Part shown: positions 43,700-52,850 of the stretch, piece by piece
How the letters are laid out: each line of letters opens with the position of its first letter
How positions within the stretch are numbered: position 1 is the stretch's first letter
Source of the DNA: Ascidiaceihabitans sp023955215
GTDB taxonomy: Bacteria > Pseudomonadota > Alphaproteobacteria > Rhodobacterales > Rhodobacteraceae
Length of the DNA stretch: 64,000 nucleotides
NCBI GenBank assembly: GCA_943788345.1
Contig: CALSPX010000013.1
Coordinates: 62,001-126,000, forward strand
Reading direction: 5' to 3'
Translations under genes and position numbers: made by a program
The notes under the pieces: generated by a model
Told to the model about the DNA's origin: nothing
What the model saw: only the letters and a program-made list of their open reading frames with translations
Database searches by the model: none

Positions 43700-44377
43700 A
43701 TGCTGGTGATTTTTAGACGCCGCGATCCTAAGACATATGTGCGTGCGGCGGTCGAGTTTCTTTGGCCGCGTGGCGGTTGGACACGTGCGTTTCATTATGT
43801 GCGTCACCGCCTGCGCCGCCTTCCTGACAGTCCAGAGCGGATTGCGCGTGGCATTTGGGCCGGCGTGTTTGCAGCGTTTACTCCGTTTTATACGATGCAT
43901 TTTTTGGTCGCAGTTTTGATGGCAAAGCTGATGCGTGGGAACATGTTGGCGTCTTTGATGGGTACCTTCTTTGGCAATCCGCTAACTTATGTCCCCATTG
44001 CGGTTATGTCATTGCAAACCGGCCACTGGCTGTTGGGTACAGAAATGGAAGTGGATGCGCATCGTTCCTTCGGTGGGAAATTCGCGGATGCCGGTGCTGA
44101 CTTAGTCTATAACCTCAAGGCTGTTTGGATGGGCAACCCAACGGATTGGCATGGTATCTCTGTCTTTTATGCCGAGATTTTTTACCCCTATATGGTTGGG
44201 GGGATAGTCCCTGGCATCGTGTTTGGAACCATCTGCTATTATATCAGTGTTCCGCTGATCCGTGCGTACCAGCATCGTCGTAAGGGTCTTATCAAGGCGA
44301 AATTCGAGGCACTAAAGGCCAAGGCAAGCGCGAAAGCGGATGCGAAACGCAAAGCAGATACTGGTGACGATCAATAA
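43700..44377 (+). CDS. DUF2062 membrane protein
   Basis: 225 aa. SPERIARGIWAGVFAAFTPFYTMHFLVAVLMA and NMLASLMGTFFGNPLTYVPI match the DUF2062 core, a small helical membrane domain with a Gly/Pro-rich hairpin; two or three more hydrophobic segments follow and the C-terminus is Lys/Ala-rich. Function unknown. It starts 13 bases after rsh and precedes pdxJ, a position seen in several alphaproteobacteria as far as I recall. Confidence 0.85.
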   Translation: MLVIFRRRDPKTYVRAAVEFLWPRGGWTRAFHYVRHRLRRLPDSPERIARGIWAGVFAAFTPFYTMHFLVAVLMAKLMRGNMLASLMGTFFGNPLTYVPIAVMSLQTGHWLLGTEMEVDAHRSFGGKFADAGADLVYNLKAVWMGNPTDWHGISVFYAEIFYPYMVGGIVPGIVFGTICYYISVPLIRAYQHRRKGLIKAKFEALKAKASAKADAKRKADTGDDQ

Positions 44378-44388
44378 GTTATCGCGTG

Positions 44389-44416
44389 TTGATACAATTC
44401 TAATGTGTACTAATAT
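44389..44416 (+). promoter_or_regulatory. Candidate promoter for pdxJ-acpS-lepB
   Basis: TTGATA at 44389-44394, 16-base spacer, TAATAT at 44411-44416, about 55 bp before the pdxJ ATG. The spacer between DUF2062 and pdxJ is otherwise AT-rich and gene-free. Confidence 0.5.
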
Positions 44417-44471
44417 TCGTTCGTGATTGTATCCCTGTAGGCACAAGCTAAATCGAAATCTGAGGCATCCA

Positions 44472-45233
44472 ATGACAACATCTGGAAAACTACGTTTGGG
44501 CGTGAACATCGATCATGTTGCGACGGTCCGCAATGCGCGTGGTGGTGACACTCCTGATCCATTACGTGCTGCACGCGTTGCTCAGGATGCTGGTGCTGAT
44601 GGGATCACGGCGCACTTGCGTGAGGATCGTCGCCATATTTCGGATGCCGATATTGAAGGCCTGATGGATATACTAACCGTGCCATTGAACTTTGAGATGG
44701 CCGCGACGGAAGAGATGCAACAAATTGCGCTTCGTCATAAACCCCACGCGGTATGTATTGTTCCTGAAAAACGAGAGGAACGTACCACTGAAGGTGGCTT
44801 AGAAGTTGCCCGTGAAGAGAACCGGTTGGCTCATTATATTGCGCCTTTGCGTGATGCAGGATGCCGCGTCTCTATCTTTATTGCAGCGGACGTTCGCCAA
44901 ATTGATGCGGCCCATCGTATCGGTGCGCAGGTTATTGAACTTCATTCGGGTGCATATTGCGATTCACATCACGAAAATCGTTTGGATGATCGTGATCGCG
45001 AATTGAACAGCCTACGTGAGATGAGCACCTATGCGCATTCTTTGGGGCTGGAAGTTCATGTTGGCCACGGGCTTACATATGAAACTGTCAAACCGGTTGC
45101 TGCCTTTCCAGAGGTTATGGAGCTGAACATCGGTCACTTCCTGATTGGCGAAGCTATCTTTCGCGGATTGCAGCCAGCGATGGCTGAAATGCGCCGCTTG
45201 ATGGACGAAGCCCGTGCCGGGAACTTTGCATGA
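44472..45233 (+). CDS. pdxJ: Pyridoxine 5'-phosphate synthase
   Basis: Condenses 1-deoxyxylulose 5-phosphate with aminoacetone phosphate to make pyridoxine phosphate; 253 aa TIM barrel. RLGVNIDHVATVRNARGG at the N-terminus, AGADGITAHLREDRRHI, and GLEVHVGHGLTYETV near the C-terminus are PdxJ hallmarks. ATG 44472 has GAGG six bases upstream. Its stop overlaps acpS by four bases. Confidence 0.96.
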   Translation: MTTSGKLRLGVNIDHVATVRNARGGDTPDPLRAARVAQDAGADGITAHLREDRRHISDADIEGLMDILTVPLNFEMAATEEMQQIALRHKPHAVCIVPEKREERTTEGGLEVAREENRLAHYIAPLRDAGCRVSIFIAADVRQIDAAHRIGAQVIELHSGAYCDSHHENRLDDRDRELNSLREMSTYAHSLGLEVHVGHGLTYETVKPVAAFPEVMELNIGHFLIGEAIFRGLQPAMAEMRRLMDEARAGNFA

Positions 45234-45631
45234 TCCTGGGAATCGGAACCGATCTAGCTAATATTGAGCGCATCCAAGGCACGCTCAATAGGTTTGGTGA
45301 TCGATTTCGCAATCGGGTGTTTACCGAAGTTGAGCAGGCCAAGGCCGAACGGCGCAAAGATGTGGCTGGCACTTACGCTAAGCGTTGGGCTGCAAAAGAG
45401 GCATGTTCAAAGGCATTAGGCACTGGATTGAGCATGGGTATTGCTTGGCGGGATATGTCCGTTACCAATTTGAAGACAGGCCAGCCAACAATGGCAGTGA
45501 CAGGGTGGGCTGCTGAACGATTAGCGGCCATGACGCCTGAGGGCCATGAGGCTGTAATTCACGTTACTTTGACGGATGATCACCCTTGGGCACAAGCATT
45601 TGTCGTTATCGAAGCACGTCCCATAGCTTGA
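45230..45631 (+). CDS. acpS: Holo-[acyl-carrier-protein] synthase
   Basis: 133-aa phosphopantetheinyl transferase that activates ACP. The N-terminal ILGIGTDLANIERI contains the Mg-binding Asp, and YAKRWAAKEACSKALGTG the second motif with the Glu. ATGA overlap with pdxJ. The pdxJ-acpS-lepB-rnc-era-recO order is widely conserved in proteobacteria. Confidence 0.95.
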   Translation: MILGIGTDLANIERIQGTLNRFGDRFRNRVFTEVEQAKAERRKDVAGTYAKRWAAKEACSKALGTGLSMGIAWRDMSVTNLKTGQPTMAVTGWAAERLAAMTPEGHEAVIHVTLTDDHPWAQAFVVIEARPIA

Positions 45632-45689
45632 CTTGATGGCGTGGGGGTCGCATGTACCCTTCAACCAACCGAGTAGGGATGACTTAAAG

Positions 45690-46526
45690 ATGGCTCAGGC
45701 TAAAAAAGAAGGAAATCAGATCATCGAGTCTATTAAGACCGTGGTCTATGCGTTGCTTATTGCAGGTGTTTTCCGCACCCTATTTTTTCAACCCTTCTGG
45801 ATCCCGTCAGGTTCGATGAAAGAAACGCTTTTGATTGGTGATTTCCTATTCGTGAACAAGATGGCTTATGGCTATTCATACGCGTCCTGTCCCAGCATTC
45901 GCCTTGATCGTTTTGGCATTAACCTAGACGCACAGAAAATCTGTGGTGCGTTTGATGGCGACAACGGTCGTTTCTGGGCCGGCGATCCTGAGCGTGGCGA
46001 TGTTGTTGTGTTCCGCCATCCTGTTAATGGGACCGATTACATCAAGCGTCTGGTTGGATTGCCCGGTGACAAAGTGCAGGTCAAAGATGGGATTCTACAC
46101 TTGAACGACGTTGCCGTTCCACAAACACCAGCAGGAACATTCACAGAAGTTAAAGGCCCACAGGGACCACACCGTCTTGAGCCAAGATGCGAAAATGGTC
46201 CTGTTGGCGAAGGTGCAGTTTGTGAGAAATCGCGCTGGACTGAGACATTCCCCGATGGATCACAGCATGTCGTTTTGAATATCGCGAACCAAGGCCAAGA
46301 CAACACGGGTATTTTCCTAGTCCCTGAAGCCCACTATTTCTTCATGGGCGATAATCGCGATAACTCAACCGATAGCCGGTTTGCCCAGCTTGGTGGTGGT
46401 GTTGGATTTGTGCCTTATGAAAACTTAATTGGCCGCGCAGATCGAATCATGTTTTCGTCAGCTGGCAGCTCAATGTTGTATTTCTGGACTTGGCGTAGTG
46501 ATCGCTTCTTTAAGGGTGTAAATTGA
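45690..46526 (+). CDS. lepB: Signal peptidase I
   Basis: 278 aa type I leader peptidase, inner membrane with the active site in the periplasm. One N-terminal membrane helix (IKTVVYALLIAGVFRTLFF), catalytic Ser42 in IPSGSMKETL, and the Lys base in DYIKRLVGLPGD. GDNRDNSTDSR near the C-terminus completes the Ser-Lys fold. A Cys pair (SCPSIRL and KICGAF) lies in the insertion, as in other alphaproteobacteria. ATG 45690 is preferred over a long 5' extension. Confidence 0.94.
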   Translation: MAQAKKEGNQIIESIKTVVYALLIAGVFRTLFFQPFWIPSGSMKETLLIGDFLFVNKMAYGYSYASCPSIRLDRFGINLDAQKICGAFDGDNGRFWAGDPERGDVVVFRHPVNGTDYIKRLVGLPGDKVQVKDGILHLNDVAVPQTPAGTFTEVKGPQGPHRLEPRCENGPVGEGAVCEKSRWTETFPDGSQHVVLNIANQGQDNTGIFLVPEAHYFFMGDNRDNSTDSRFAQLGGGVGFVPYENLIGRADRIMFSSAGSSMLYFWTWRSDRFFKGVN

Positions 46527-46569
46527 TACGAATGAACGCATATAGGCCGATAACGTTGGGTGACTCGCT

Positions 46570-47250
46570 ATGAAGCTGAGTGCTGAACTAAAAGCCTTTG
46601 AGGTTCGTATTGGCCATGCGTTTAAAGACACAGCTCTTTTATCGCGTGCTGTTACGCATTCATCGATGTCGTCCAATACGCGCAGCGACAACCAACGTAT
46701 GGAGTTCCTAGGCGACCGTGTCTTGGGGCTTGTGATGTCTGAGGCGCTATACCTTAGCGACATGGATGCGGCCGAAGGTCAGCTTGCACCACGCTACAAC
46801 GCATTGGTGCGTAAAGAGACCTGTGCAGACGTTGCCCGTGAGATTGGTATCGGTGAGGTCTTGCGACTTGGTCGGTCCGAGATGATTTCTGGTGGGCGTC
46901 GCAAACAAGCCTTGCTGGGTGATGCGATGGAAGCTGTCATTGCTGCTGTTTACCTGGATTCTGGATATGACACGGCGCGCGACTTTATCCTTAGGTTTTG
47001 GAGAACACGGATTGAAGGCGTCGAAGACGATGCCCGTGATCCCAAAACAGCGCTACAAGAATGGGCTCAAGCCCGTAAAATGAACCCGCCGAAGTATGTT
47101 GAAACGTCTCGCAGCGGACCCGACCATGCACCTGTCTTCACAATTGCCGCCCGACTTGATTCTGGGGCTGAGGCGATTGCGACGGCAGGATCAAAACGAC
47201 AGGCAGAACAGGCAGCGGCCAAAGCGCTTTTGTCGGAATTGGAGAACTAA
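46570..47250 (+). CDS. rnc: Ribonuclease III
   Basis: 226 aa double-strand-specific endonuclease for rRNA and mRNA processing. The signature reads NQRMEFLGDRVLGLVMSEAL (acidic residues for Mg2+), a second acidic site is DAMEAVIAAVYLD, and a C-terminal dsRBD (about 155-225) ends in GSKRQAEQAAAKALLSELE. It is followed one base later by era with an overlapping ribosome site. Confidence 0.95.
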   Translation: MKLSAELKAFEVRIGHAFKDTALLSRAVTHSSMSSNTRSDNQRMEFLGDRVLGLVMSEALYLSDMDAAEGQLAPRYNALVRKETCADVAREIGIGEVLRLGRSEMISGGRRKQALLGDAMEAVIAAVYLDSGYDTARDFILRFWRTRIEGVEDDARDPKTALQEWAQARKMNPPKYVETSRSGPDHAPVFTIAARLDSGAEAIATAGSKRQAEQAAAKALLSELEN

Positions 47251-47251
47251 C

Positions 47252-48160
47252 ATGACCACCCGCGCAGGCTTTGTAGCCCTTATCGGCGAACCGAATGCAG
47301 GTAAGTCAACTTTGCTCAACCGTATGGTTGGGGCGAAAGTATCAATCGTAACGCACAAAGTACAAACAACGCGGGCCCGCATCCGCGGTGTTGCGATGGA
47401 AGGTGAGACGCAAATCGTTTTTGTCGACACGCCGGGCTTGTTCGCGCCAAAACGCCGTTTGGACCGCGCAATGGTTGCGGCGGCTTGGAGTGGCGCAGCT
47501 GATGCGGACGTTGTTGTTCTTTTGGTCGAAGCTAACCGCGGTATCACTGAGGGCGTAGAACGCATCCTTGAGGGGCTGAATGACATTGGCGCGCATCGCA
47601 AGGTTGCGTTGGCCGTTAACAAGATCGACCGTGTTGAGGCACCGAAACTTCTGGGCCTGACCAAAGCGTTGAACGAGCGCTATCCGTTCACAGAAACGTT
47701 CCTGATTTCAGCAGAGAAAGGCCACGGTGTTGATACGCTGCGCAAGTGGCTGGCTGAAGAAGTGCCTGAGGGGCCGTGGTTATATCCTGAAGATCAAATC
47801 GCTGACCTTCCGCTGCGCATGATTGCGGCAGAAATGACTCGTGAAAAGCTGACCCTGCGCCTTCATCAAGAGCTGCCTTACCAACTGACGGTGGAAACTG
47901 AGAAATGGGAAGAGCGTAAAGATGGCTCAGCACGTATTGACCAGATTATTTACGTTATCCGCGACGGCCACAAAGGCATTCTGCTGGGCCACAAAGGTGA
48001 GACCATCAAAGCGGTTTCAAAAGCCTCGCGCGAAGAGCTGGAAGAATTCCTTGGCCGCCGGGTACATCTGTTCCTACAGGTTAAAGTTCGCAGCGGTTGG
48101 CTGGATGAGGCCGAACGCTATTCTGAAATGGGTTTGAATTTCAAAGACGGAAATGCGTGA
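47252..48160 (+). CDS. era: GTPase Era
   Basis: 302 aa GTPase that checks 16S rRNA 3' end maturation and 30S assembly. G1 GEPNAGKST, G3 DTPG, G4 NKID, and a C-terminal KH domain (about 215-300, with GHKGETIKAVSKASREELE). GGAG five bases before ATG 47252 lies inside the rnc stop region, so translation is probably coupled. A terminator follows 3' of its stop. Confidence 0.96.
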   Translation: MTTRAGFVALIGEPNAGKSTLLNRMVGAKVSIVTHKVQTTRARIRGVAMEGETQIVFVDTPGLFAPKRRLDRAMVAAAWSGAADADVVVLLVEANRGITEGVERILEGLNDIGAHRKVALAVNKIDRVEAPKLLGLTKALNERYPFTETFLISAEKGHGVDTLRKWLAEEVPEGPWLYPEDQIADLPLRMIAAEMTREKLTLRLHQELPYQLTVETEKWEERKDGSARIDQIIYVIRDGHKGILLGHKGETIKAVSKASREELEEFLGRRVHLFLQVKVRSGWLDEAERYSEMGLNFKDGNA

Positions 48161-48163
48161 GCC

Positions 48164-48196
48164 ACTCTCCAACCGGCCCTTCGGGGAGAGTTTTTT
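48164..48196 (+). terminator. Rho-independent terminator after era
   Basis: ACTCTCC...GGAGAGT with an inner CCG/CGG pair, followed by T6 (48191-48196). Strong, and it begins three bases after the era stop, so DUF1491-recO must have another promoter or rely on read-through. Confidence 0.85.
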
Positions 48197-48223
48197 GGGT
48201 AAGATGAAGCTCAAGGGTTGCCC

Positions 48224-48553
48224 ATGGCAAAGCTGACCTCACGCTTTTGGGTGGACGCTTATCTGATGCGTTTGCGAATGTTTGATATCCCTGCTTTTGT
48301 TGTTGCCCATGGCGACGATACGGGTGGTGCGGTTTTGGTGAAGTTAAGTACGCTTGATGGCAAAGCCGTCTTGTTCCAGCGTTCCTTTGATCTGATGACT
48401 GGGGAACGTAATTGGTCGGAGTTGGCAAGCGGGGCCGATAGGGATGTTGATGTATCTATTGATCGCCAAAAAAATTTTGATCCAGACGTGTGGGTGATTG
48501 AAGTCGAAGATCGGTTGGGACGCCACCTGTTAGATCAAGAGGGACTTTCCTGA
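48224..48553 (+). CDS. DUF1491 family protein
   Basis: 109 aa, soluble, alpha/beta. The N-terminal LTSRFWVDAYLMRLRMFDIPAFVVAHGD and the DPDVWVIEVEDRLGRHLLD end match DUF1491, found next to recO or era in many Rhodobacterales. Function unknown. ATG 48224 with AAGGG six bases upstream is preferred to a TTG two codons earlier. recO starts one base after the stop. Confidence 0.85.
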   Translation: MAKLTSRFWVDAYLMRLRMFDIPAFVVAHGDDTGGAVLVKLSTLDGKAVLFQRSFDLMTGERNWSELASGADRDVDVSIDRQKNFDPDVWVIEVEDRLGRHLLDQEGLS

Positions 48554-48554
48554 T

Positions 48555-49280
48555 ATGGAATGGCGCGGCGCGGGCATATTGGTGGCTGTGCGACGCCATG
48601 GCGAGAGCTCTGCCATCATTGAAGTTTTTACTGAGACGCATGGACTTCATGCCGGTGTTGTCCGAGGTGGGGCAGGGCGGCGGATGGGGCCAATTTTACA
48701 ACCTGGCGCACAATTGGATGTTGTGTGGCGGGCACGCCTTGAAGACCACATTGGCAGTTATACCGTCGAACCCATCCGCAGTCGCGCAGCGGCGGCGATG
48801 GCAGATAGGTTAATGTTGGCGGGGCTGAACGCTGTTACGAGTTTGTTGAGTTATTGTTTGCCCGAACGTCAAACACATGCGGCCCTTTATCGCCAAACAG
48901 AACAGTTGCTTGATCTTCTGGAGCACCCAGAGGTTTGGCCGCTGGCTTACTTAAAGTGGGAAATGGCCTTATTGGCTGAGGTTGGTTTTTCGCTGCAGCT
49001 TGATGCCTGTGCCGTGTCAGGTGTGACGGTCGATTTAGGCTTTGTGTCGCCAAAGTCAGGTCGGGCGGTTTCACGTGCTGCGGCTGGTGAATGGGCCGAT
49101 CGATTGTTGCCATTACCAGATATTTTGCGAGGCATTGGAAATGCCCCGGATCTTGAAGTTTTTGAGGGTCTTAAGACGACAGGCCATTTCTTTCACTCAC
49201 AGGTTGCCGCGACATTGGGTGGACGTCCATTGCCTGAGGCGCGGGCGCGTTTTGTTGATGCCTTTAGCCGTCGGCTTTAA
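48555..49280 (+). CDS. recO: DNA repair protein RecO
   Basis: 241 aa. N-terminal OB fold (MEWRGAGILVAVRRHGESSA, with HAGVVRGG), then a helical domain with the CPLPERQTHAALYRQ-like segment. It loads RecA onto SSB-coated gaps with RecR. The last 17 bases overlap the end of the opposite-strand META gene. The cysteine zinc motif is partly lost, as in several alphaproteobacterial RecO. Confidence 0.91.
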   Translation: MEWRGAGILVAVRRHGESSAIIEVFTETHGLHAGVVRGGAGRRMGPILQPGAQLDVVWRARLEDHIGSYTVEPIRSRAAAAMADRLMLAGLNAVTSLLSYCLPERQTHAALYRQTEQLLDLLEHPEVWPLAYLKWEMALLAEVGFSLQLDACAVSGVTVDLGFVSPKSGRAVSRAAAGEWADRLLPLPDILRGIGNAPDLEVFEGLKTTGHFFHSQVAATLGGRPLPEARARFVDAFSRRL

Positions 49281-49653
49281 ATACCATATTCTTTCCCTCT
49301 GGTGTGCTGAGGATTAGTACGTCCCCAAGAACTTCTGAGAGGGTCATCTGCCGCAGAATTGTGAAGTATTCGGTTTCTTTTCGCAGATCGCCACAGGCCA
49401 TTTTTGTGGCAAGGATTGGGCCGACTTCAAACCATGGATAAGGAACTGTCATGCTGGCGGAATATCGATTGCATGGTGCTTTGCCTGCGATCATATCTTC
49501 ATCGGGGAAGGTTAGCGTTGCGCTGGCATTGAAGGGTTGTCCATTGATTTCAACCAGTGTCCATTCCCGAGCTGCGGCACCGTAGGCGCGTACTGTTTCG
49601 TCCGCTTGGCATGCGGGAATAAAGGCTAGAAGTGCGAGGGCAGCAAAGCGCAT
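49264..49653 (-). CDS. META domain (HslJ-like) lipoprotein
   Basis: 129 aa. The first 15 residues (MRFAALALLAFIPAC) form a lipoprotein signal with a lipobox-like IPAC. The rest is a META/HslJ domain: EWTLVEINGQPF, then APCNRYSASMTVPYP and the conserved MACGDLRKETEYFTIL. HslJ relatives are linked to novobiocin tolerance; function here unknown. It overlaps the 3' end of recO on the other strand by 17 bases. Confidence 0.85.
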   Translation of the reverse strand: MRFAALALLAFIPACQADETVRAYGAAAREWTLVEINGQPFNASATLTFPDEDMIAGKAPCNRYSASMTVPYPWFEVGPILATKMACGDLRKETEYFTILRQMTLSEVLGDVLILSTPEGKNMVFKADG

Positions 49654-49715
49654 GGAAGTTCCTGTTTGCAGTGTTTCGCCCTCATTCTCTATTAATTCAA
49701 ATCCAGCTGCGAGTC

Positions 49716-51404
49716 TTATCCCAGAAGTCGGCGGGCAATCACTTGCGCTTGAATTTCTGCGGCACCTTCAAAGATATTGAGAATACGCGCATCGCACAAA
49801 ACGCGGCTAATTTTGTATTCAAGCGCAAAGCCGTTGCCGCCGTGAATTTGCAAGCCGTTGTCGGCAGCTGCCCATGCAACACGTGCGCCGAGTAGCTTGG
49901 CCATTCCCGCTTCGACGTCACAACGGCGTCCTTCATCTTTCTCAAAAGCTGAGAAGTAAGTGAGTTGGCGTGCAACCATAATTTCGACTGCCATCATGGC
50001 AAGTTTGTTTGCCACGCGTGGAAATTCGATCAATGATTTTCCAAATTGTTTTCTATCGATGGCATATTGCATTGAAAGATCCAGCGCCGATTGTGCGACG
50101 CCAATTGCGCGGGCTGCGGTTTGAATTCTTGCGGATTCAAACGTTTCCATCAATTGTTTGAATCCCTTGCCTTCTTCCCCGCCTAGCAAATTCTCTCCTT
50201 TGACTTGGAACCCATCAAAAGCGATTTCGTATTCTTTCATGCCACGATAACCGAGCACTTCAATTTCGCCACCTGTCATGCCCTGCGTCGGGAATGGATC
50301 GCTGTCGTCGCCGGGTATCTTTTCGGCAAGGAACATGGACAGCCCCTTGTAGGTATTATCATCTGGGTTTGTCCGTGCAAGTAGGGTCATTATTTGAGTG
50401 CGGGCGGCATGGGTGATCCATGTTTTATTGCCCGTTATTTGATAATTATCATTTTCATCCTTCACCGCGCGTGTGCGCAGAGCGCCTAGATCTGACCCTG
50501 TATTTGGCTCTGTGAACACGGCCGTTGGCAAGGTTTCAGCAGATGCGAGTTTTGGTAGCCACTTTTGTTTTTGTTCATCAGTGCCGCCTGCAATGATTAG
50601 TTCGGCCGCAATTTCGGATCGCGTGCCAAGAGAGCCGACGCCGATATAGCCGCGAGATAGCTCTTCGGAAACAACGCACATGGACGCCTTTGACAGGCCG
50701 AAACCTCCATATTGCTCAGGAATTGTTAGCCCAAAGACGCCCATTTCGGCCAGCTCATCGATGATCTGCATCGGGATTAGTTCGTCCTTGAGGTGCCAAT
50801 CGTGTGCGAAGGGTTCAATTTTTTCTACTGTGTAGCGACGGAATTGTTCGCGGATCATTTCCAGTTCGTCATCAAGCCCTGTTGCGCCAACAGTTACGTT
50901 TGCTGATTGTTCTTGCATCAATTCAACCAGCCGAACGCGTGCGTTCTGCGTGTTTCCCTGCTGAGTTAACGTTTGAACGGCAGGTTCCATTAGGCCCTGC
51001 ATGTCATTTTGGTTCAGCCCCAGATCCTGTAAGCGCAAAATCTCACCTTGGTTCATCTGGATTCCGCCGTAAATTTGCCAAAGATACTCGCCGAAGGTGA
51101 TTTGAAGAATTAGCTGCTCAGTTTCACCAAATGTGTTGGTTTGATTTAATCCCTCCGCCCATCTTTGCATTTGGGTCAAGGATTGCGAGTAGGTGGCAAG
51201 CCACGCAAGGCCATGTGTCGCGGTTTGATGTTCTTCGACCAAGCGTGCAGAGACGCGCCCGTCGACTGATACACACGTGCGCAACTGCTGGGTTGCCGTC
51301 TCCAGAATAGTGTGGACAGGTTCAAGTGCCGCCAGCGTTAAGGACAGAAGGTCGTTCAAGATAATCTGAGTATCATCGTGTCGGTTTAGCTGGTCGCGCG
51401 GCAT
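49716..51404 (-). CDS. mcd: (2S)-methylsuccinyl-CoA dehydrogenase, ethylmalonyl-CoA pathway
   Basis: 562-aa flavoprotein with an acyl-CoA dehydrogenase domain in the last 390 residues and a 165-residue N-terminal helical extension (HGLAWLATYSQSLTQMQRWAEGL). That architecture separates methylsuccinyl-CoA dehydrogenase from ordinary short-chain enzymes. FAD/substrate motifs include AVFTEPNTGSDLGALRT, TGNKTWITHAARTQIM, and the C-terminal QIHGGNGFALEY and LNIFEGAAEIQ. It oxidises methylsuccinyl-CoA to mesaconyl-CoA for acetate assimilation. ATG 51404 has AAGGA eight bases upstream. Confidence 0.9.
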   Translation of the reverse strand: MPRDQLNRHDDTQIILNDLLSLTLAALEPVHTILETATQQLRTCVSVDGRVSARLVEEHQTATHGLAWLATYSQSLTQMQRWAEGLNQTNTFGETEQLILQITFGEYLWQIYGGIQMNQGEILRLQDLGLNQNDMQGLMEPAVQTLTQQGNTQNARVRLVELMQEQSANVTVGATGLDDELEMIREQFRRYTVEKIEPFAHDWHLKDELIPMQIIDELAEMGVFGLTIPEQYGGFGLSKASMCVVSEELSRGYIGVGSLGTRSEIAAELIIAGGTDEQKQKWLPKLASAETLPTAVFTEPNTGSDLGALRTRAVKDENDNYQITGNKTWITHAARTQIMTLLARTNPDDNTYKGLSMFLAEKIPGDDSDPFPTQGMTGGEIEVLGYRGMKEYEIAFDGFQVKGENLLGGEEGKGFKQLMETFESARIQTAARAIGVAQSALDLSMQYAIDRKQFGKSLIEFPRVANKLAMMAVEIMVARQLTYFSAFEKDEGRRCDVEAGMAKLLGARVAWAAADNGLQIHGGNGFALEYKISRVLCDARILNIFEGAAEIQAQVIARRLLG

Positions 51405-51549
51405 TTGGAGATTCCTTATTTGTTAGTATCGTTTTATTCCAAGTGCCACTGGTGCGCAATAAAGATGCTAGGATATTATGAAAATAATCATATTATTACT
51501 CACTCTCTTTTATTGTGTTGTGATCCGATCAAAGTGTTATAGCGCGGCT

Positions 51550-52317
51550 ATGGAACACATTCTCGATATCCTTACAGTCCAACACTTGGCTTTGGCTGTC
51601 TTTGTTGCGGTAGGCGCAGGTATGGTTAAGGGGATCGTGGGATTTGCGATGCCGATGATATTTGTTTCAGGGCTCAGCACCTTTTTGGCACCAGAGTTGG
51701 CGTTGGCTGGCTTGATACTGCCAACGCTTTGCACAAATGTGATCCAAGCCCTTAGGCAAGGTCCATCTGCTGCGTGGAATTCTGTAAAAAAATTCAAGGT
51801 GTTCTTAATCTTTGGGCTTCTGACGTTGATTGTCGGAGCGCAATTGGTTCGTCTTTTGCCTCTTCCGACAATGTTGTTGATTATTGGATTGCCCATAACG
51901 TTATTCGCATTGCTGCAGCTTACTGGAGTGGATGTGAAGCTGCCTAGTCAAACTTTCCGAGTCGCGGCGAGCGTAGGGGCATTTGCAGGATTTATGGGTG
52001 GCTTGTCTGGAATTTGGGGGCCACCAACGGTCGCGTACTTAACTGCGCTTGGCACAAACAAAGATGACCACATGCGGATTCAAGGTGTAATTTACGGATT
52101 GGGCGCCGTCGCATTGACAGTTGCACATTTGGGATCTGGCGTTTTGCGCACTGAAACATTGCCATTCAGTTTGGCAATGGTACCTCCAGCCCTTTTGGGG
52201 TTGTGGTTGGGCGGGCGCGTTTTCGACCGAATTGATCAAGTGGTGTTTCGCCGCGCGACGCTAGTTGTTCTGCTGATTGCAGGTCTCAACTTAGTGCGCC
52301 GCGCTGCGATGTTTTAA
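51550..52317 (+). CDS. TauE/SafE family sulfite exporter-like permease
   Basis: 255 aa, about eight membrane helices. Two repeats carry the family glycine-rich motifs: AVGAGMVKGIVGFAMPMI in the first and AGFMGGLSGIWGPPTVAYL in the second, the usual TauE pattern. Such proteins export sulfite, sulfoacetate or related organic anions; cargo unknown here. ATG 51550 gives the usual N-terminus; an in-frame ATG at 51478 with AGGA upstream would add 24 mostly hydrophobic residues and cannot be excluded. Confidence 0.85.
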   Translation: MEHILDILTVQHLALAVFVAVGAGMVKGIVGFAMPMIFVSGLSTFLAPELALAGLILPTLCTNVIQALRQGPSAAWNSVKKFKVFLIFGLLTLIVGAQLVRLLPLPTMLLIIGLPITLFALLQLTGVDVKLPSQTFRVAASVGAFAGFMGGLSGIWGPPTVAYLTALGTNKDDHMRIQGVIYGLGAVALTVAHLGSGVLRTETLPFSLAMVPPALLGLWLGGRVFDRIDQVVFRRATLVVLLIAGLNLVRRAAMF

Positions 52318-52319
52318 GT

Positions 52320-52673
52320 TCAGGCAGTACGCGCAGTTGTCGTACCAGCAACGTCTTGAATGAACGTAATGATACGTGATTTCAGTTGTTCATCCTTGAT
52401 GGAAGCAACTGCACTCACGATGTCCATTGCATTGTCTGCTGGGTTTACAGCCTCTTCTGCTAGGCCTTCAAAAAAGTATGACGTTGGCACGTCAAGAATT
52501 TTTGATAGCTCATACAATCGGCTTGCCGCGATGCGGTTCGAGCCGATTTCATACTTTTGGATTTGTTGAAACGAAAGCTTCAAGCCGCGAGCAACGTCAG
52601 TCTGTGAATAACGACGCAAGGTGCGCGCCTGCTTTAGTTTACGACCTACGTGAATATCTACGTCATGGGGCAT
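52320..52673 (-). CDS. XRE-family helix-turn-helix regulator
   Basis: 117 aa. Cro/CI-type HTH at about 10-65: GRKLKQARTLRRYSQTDVARGL, with QIQKYEIGSNRIAASRLYELS, then a tail with VPTSYFFEGL. Relatives with this layout are common single-copy regulators in alphaproteobacteria. ATG 52673 is preferred because GGAG lies nine bases upstream; an earlier ATG at 52682 abuts that site. It ends three bases from the TauE gene (convergent) and is divergent from the HTH-sensor gene. Confidence 0.87.
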   Translation of the reverse strand: MPHDVDIHVGRKLKQARTLRRYSQTDVARGLKLSFQQIQKYEIGSNRIAASRLYELSKILDVPTSYFFEGLAEEAVNPADNAMDIVSAVASIKDEQLKSRIITFIQDVAGTTTARTA

Positions 52674-52787
52674 TGGGTTCATCTCCAGTTGAGTGATTAC
52701 CGTATTGCTAGAAAGTTAAAATTTGGGCAATTGGGTAGATTTGAACATTTTTCAACCATAGATGTTGCATTGATGTATGATTTGCGT

Positions 52788-52803
52788 ACACATTGAATTG
52801 TGT
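52788..52803. promoter_or_regulatory. Short dyad in the XRE / HTH-sensor divergent region
   Basis: ACACA-TTGAAT-TGTGT, 5-bp arms, 48 bp before the ATG at 52851. Could be an operator for either regulator. The 52683-52850 spacer is AT-rich and has no gene. Confidence 0.35.
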
Positions 52804-52850
52804 GGTTAGGTCGTTTGAGACATTAAAGATTGACAACGTCGAAAAATTGG

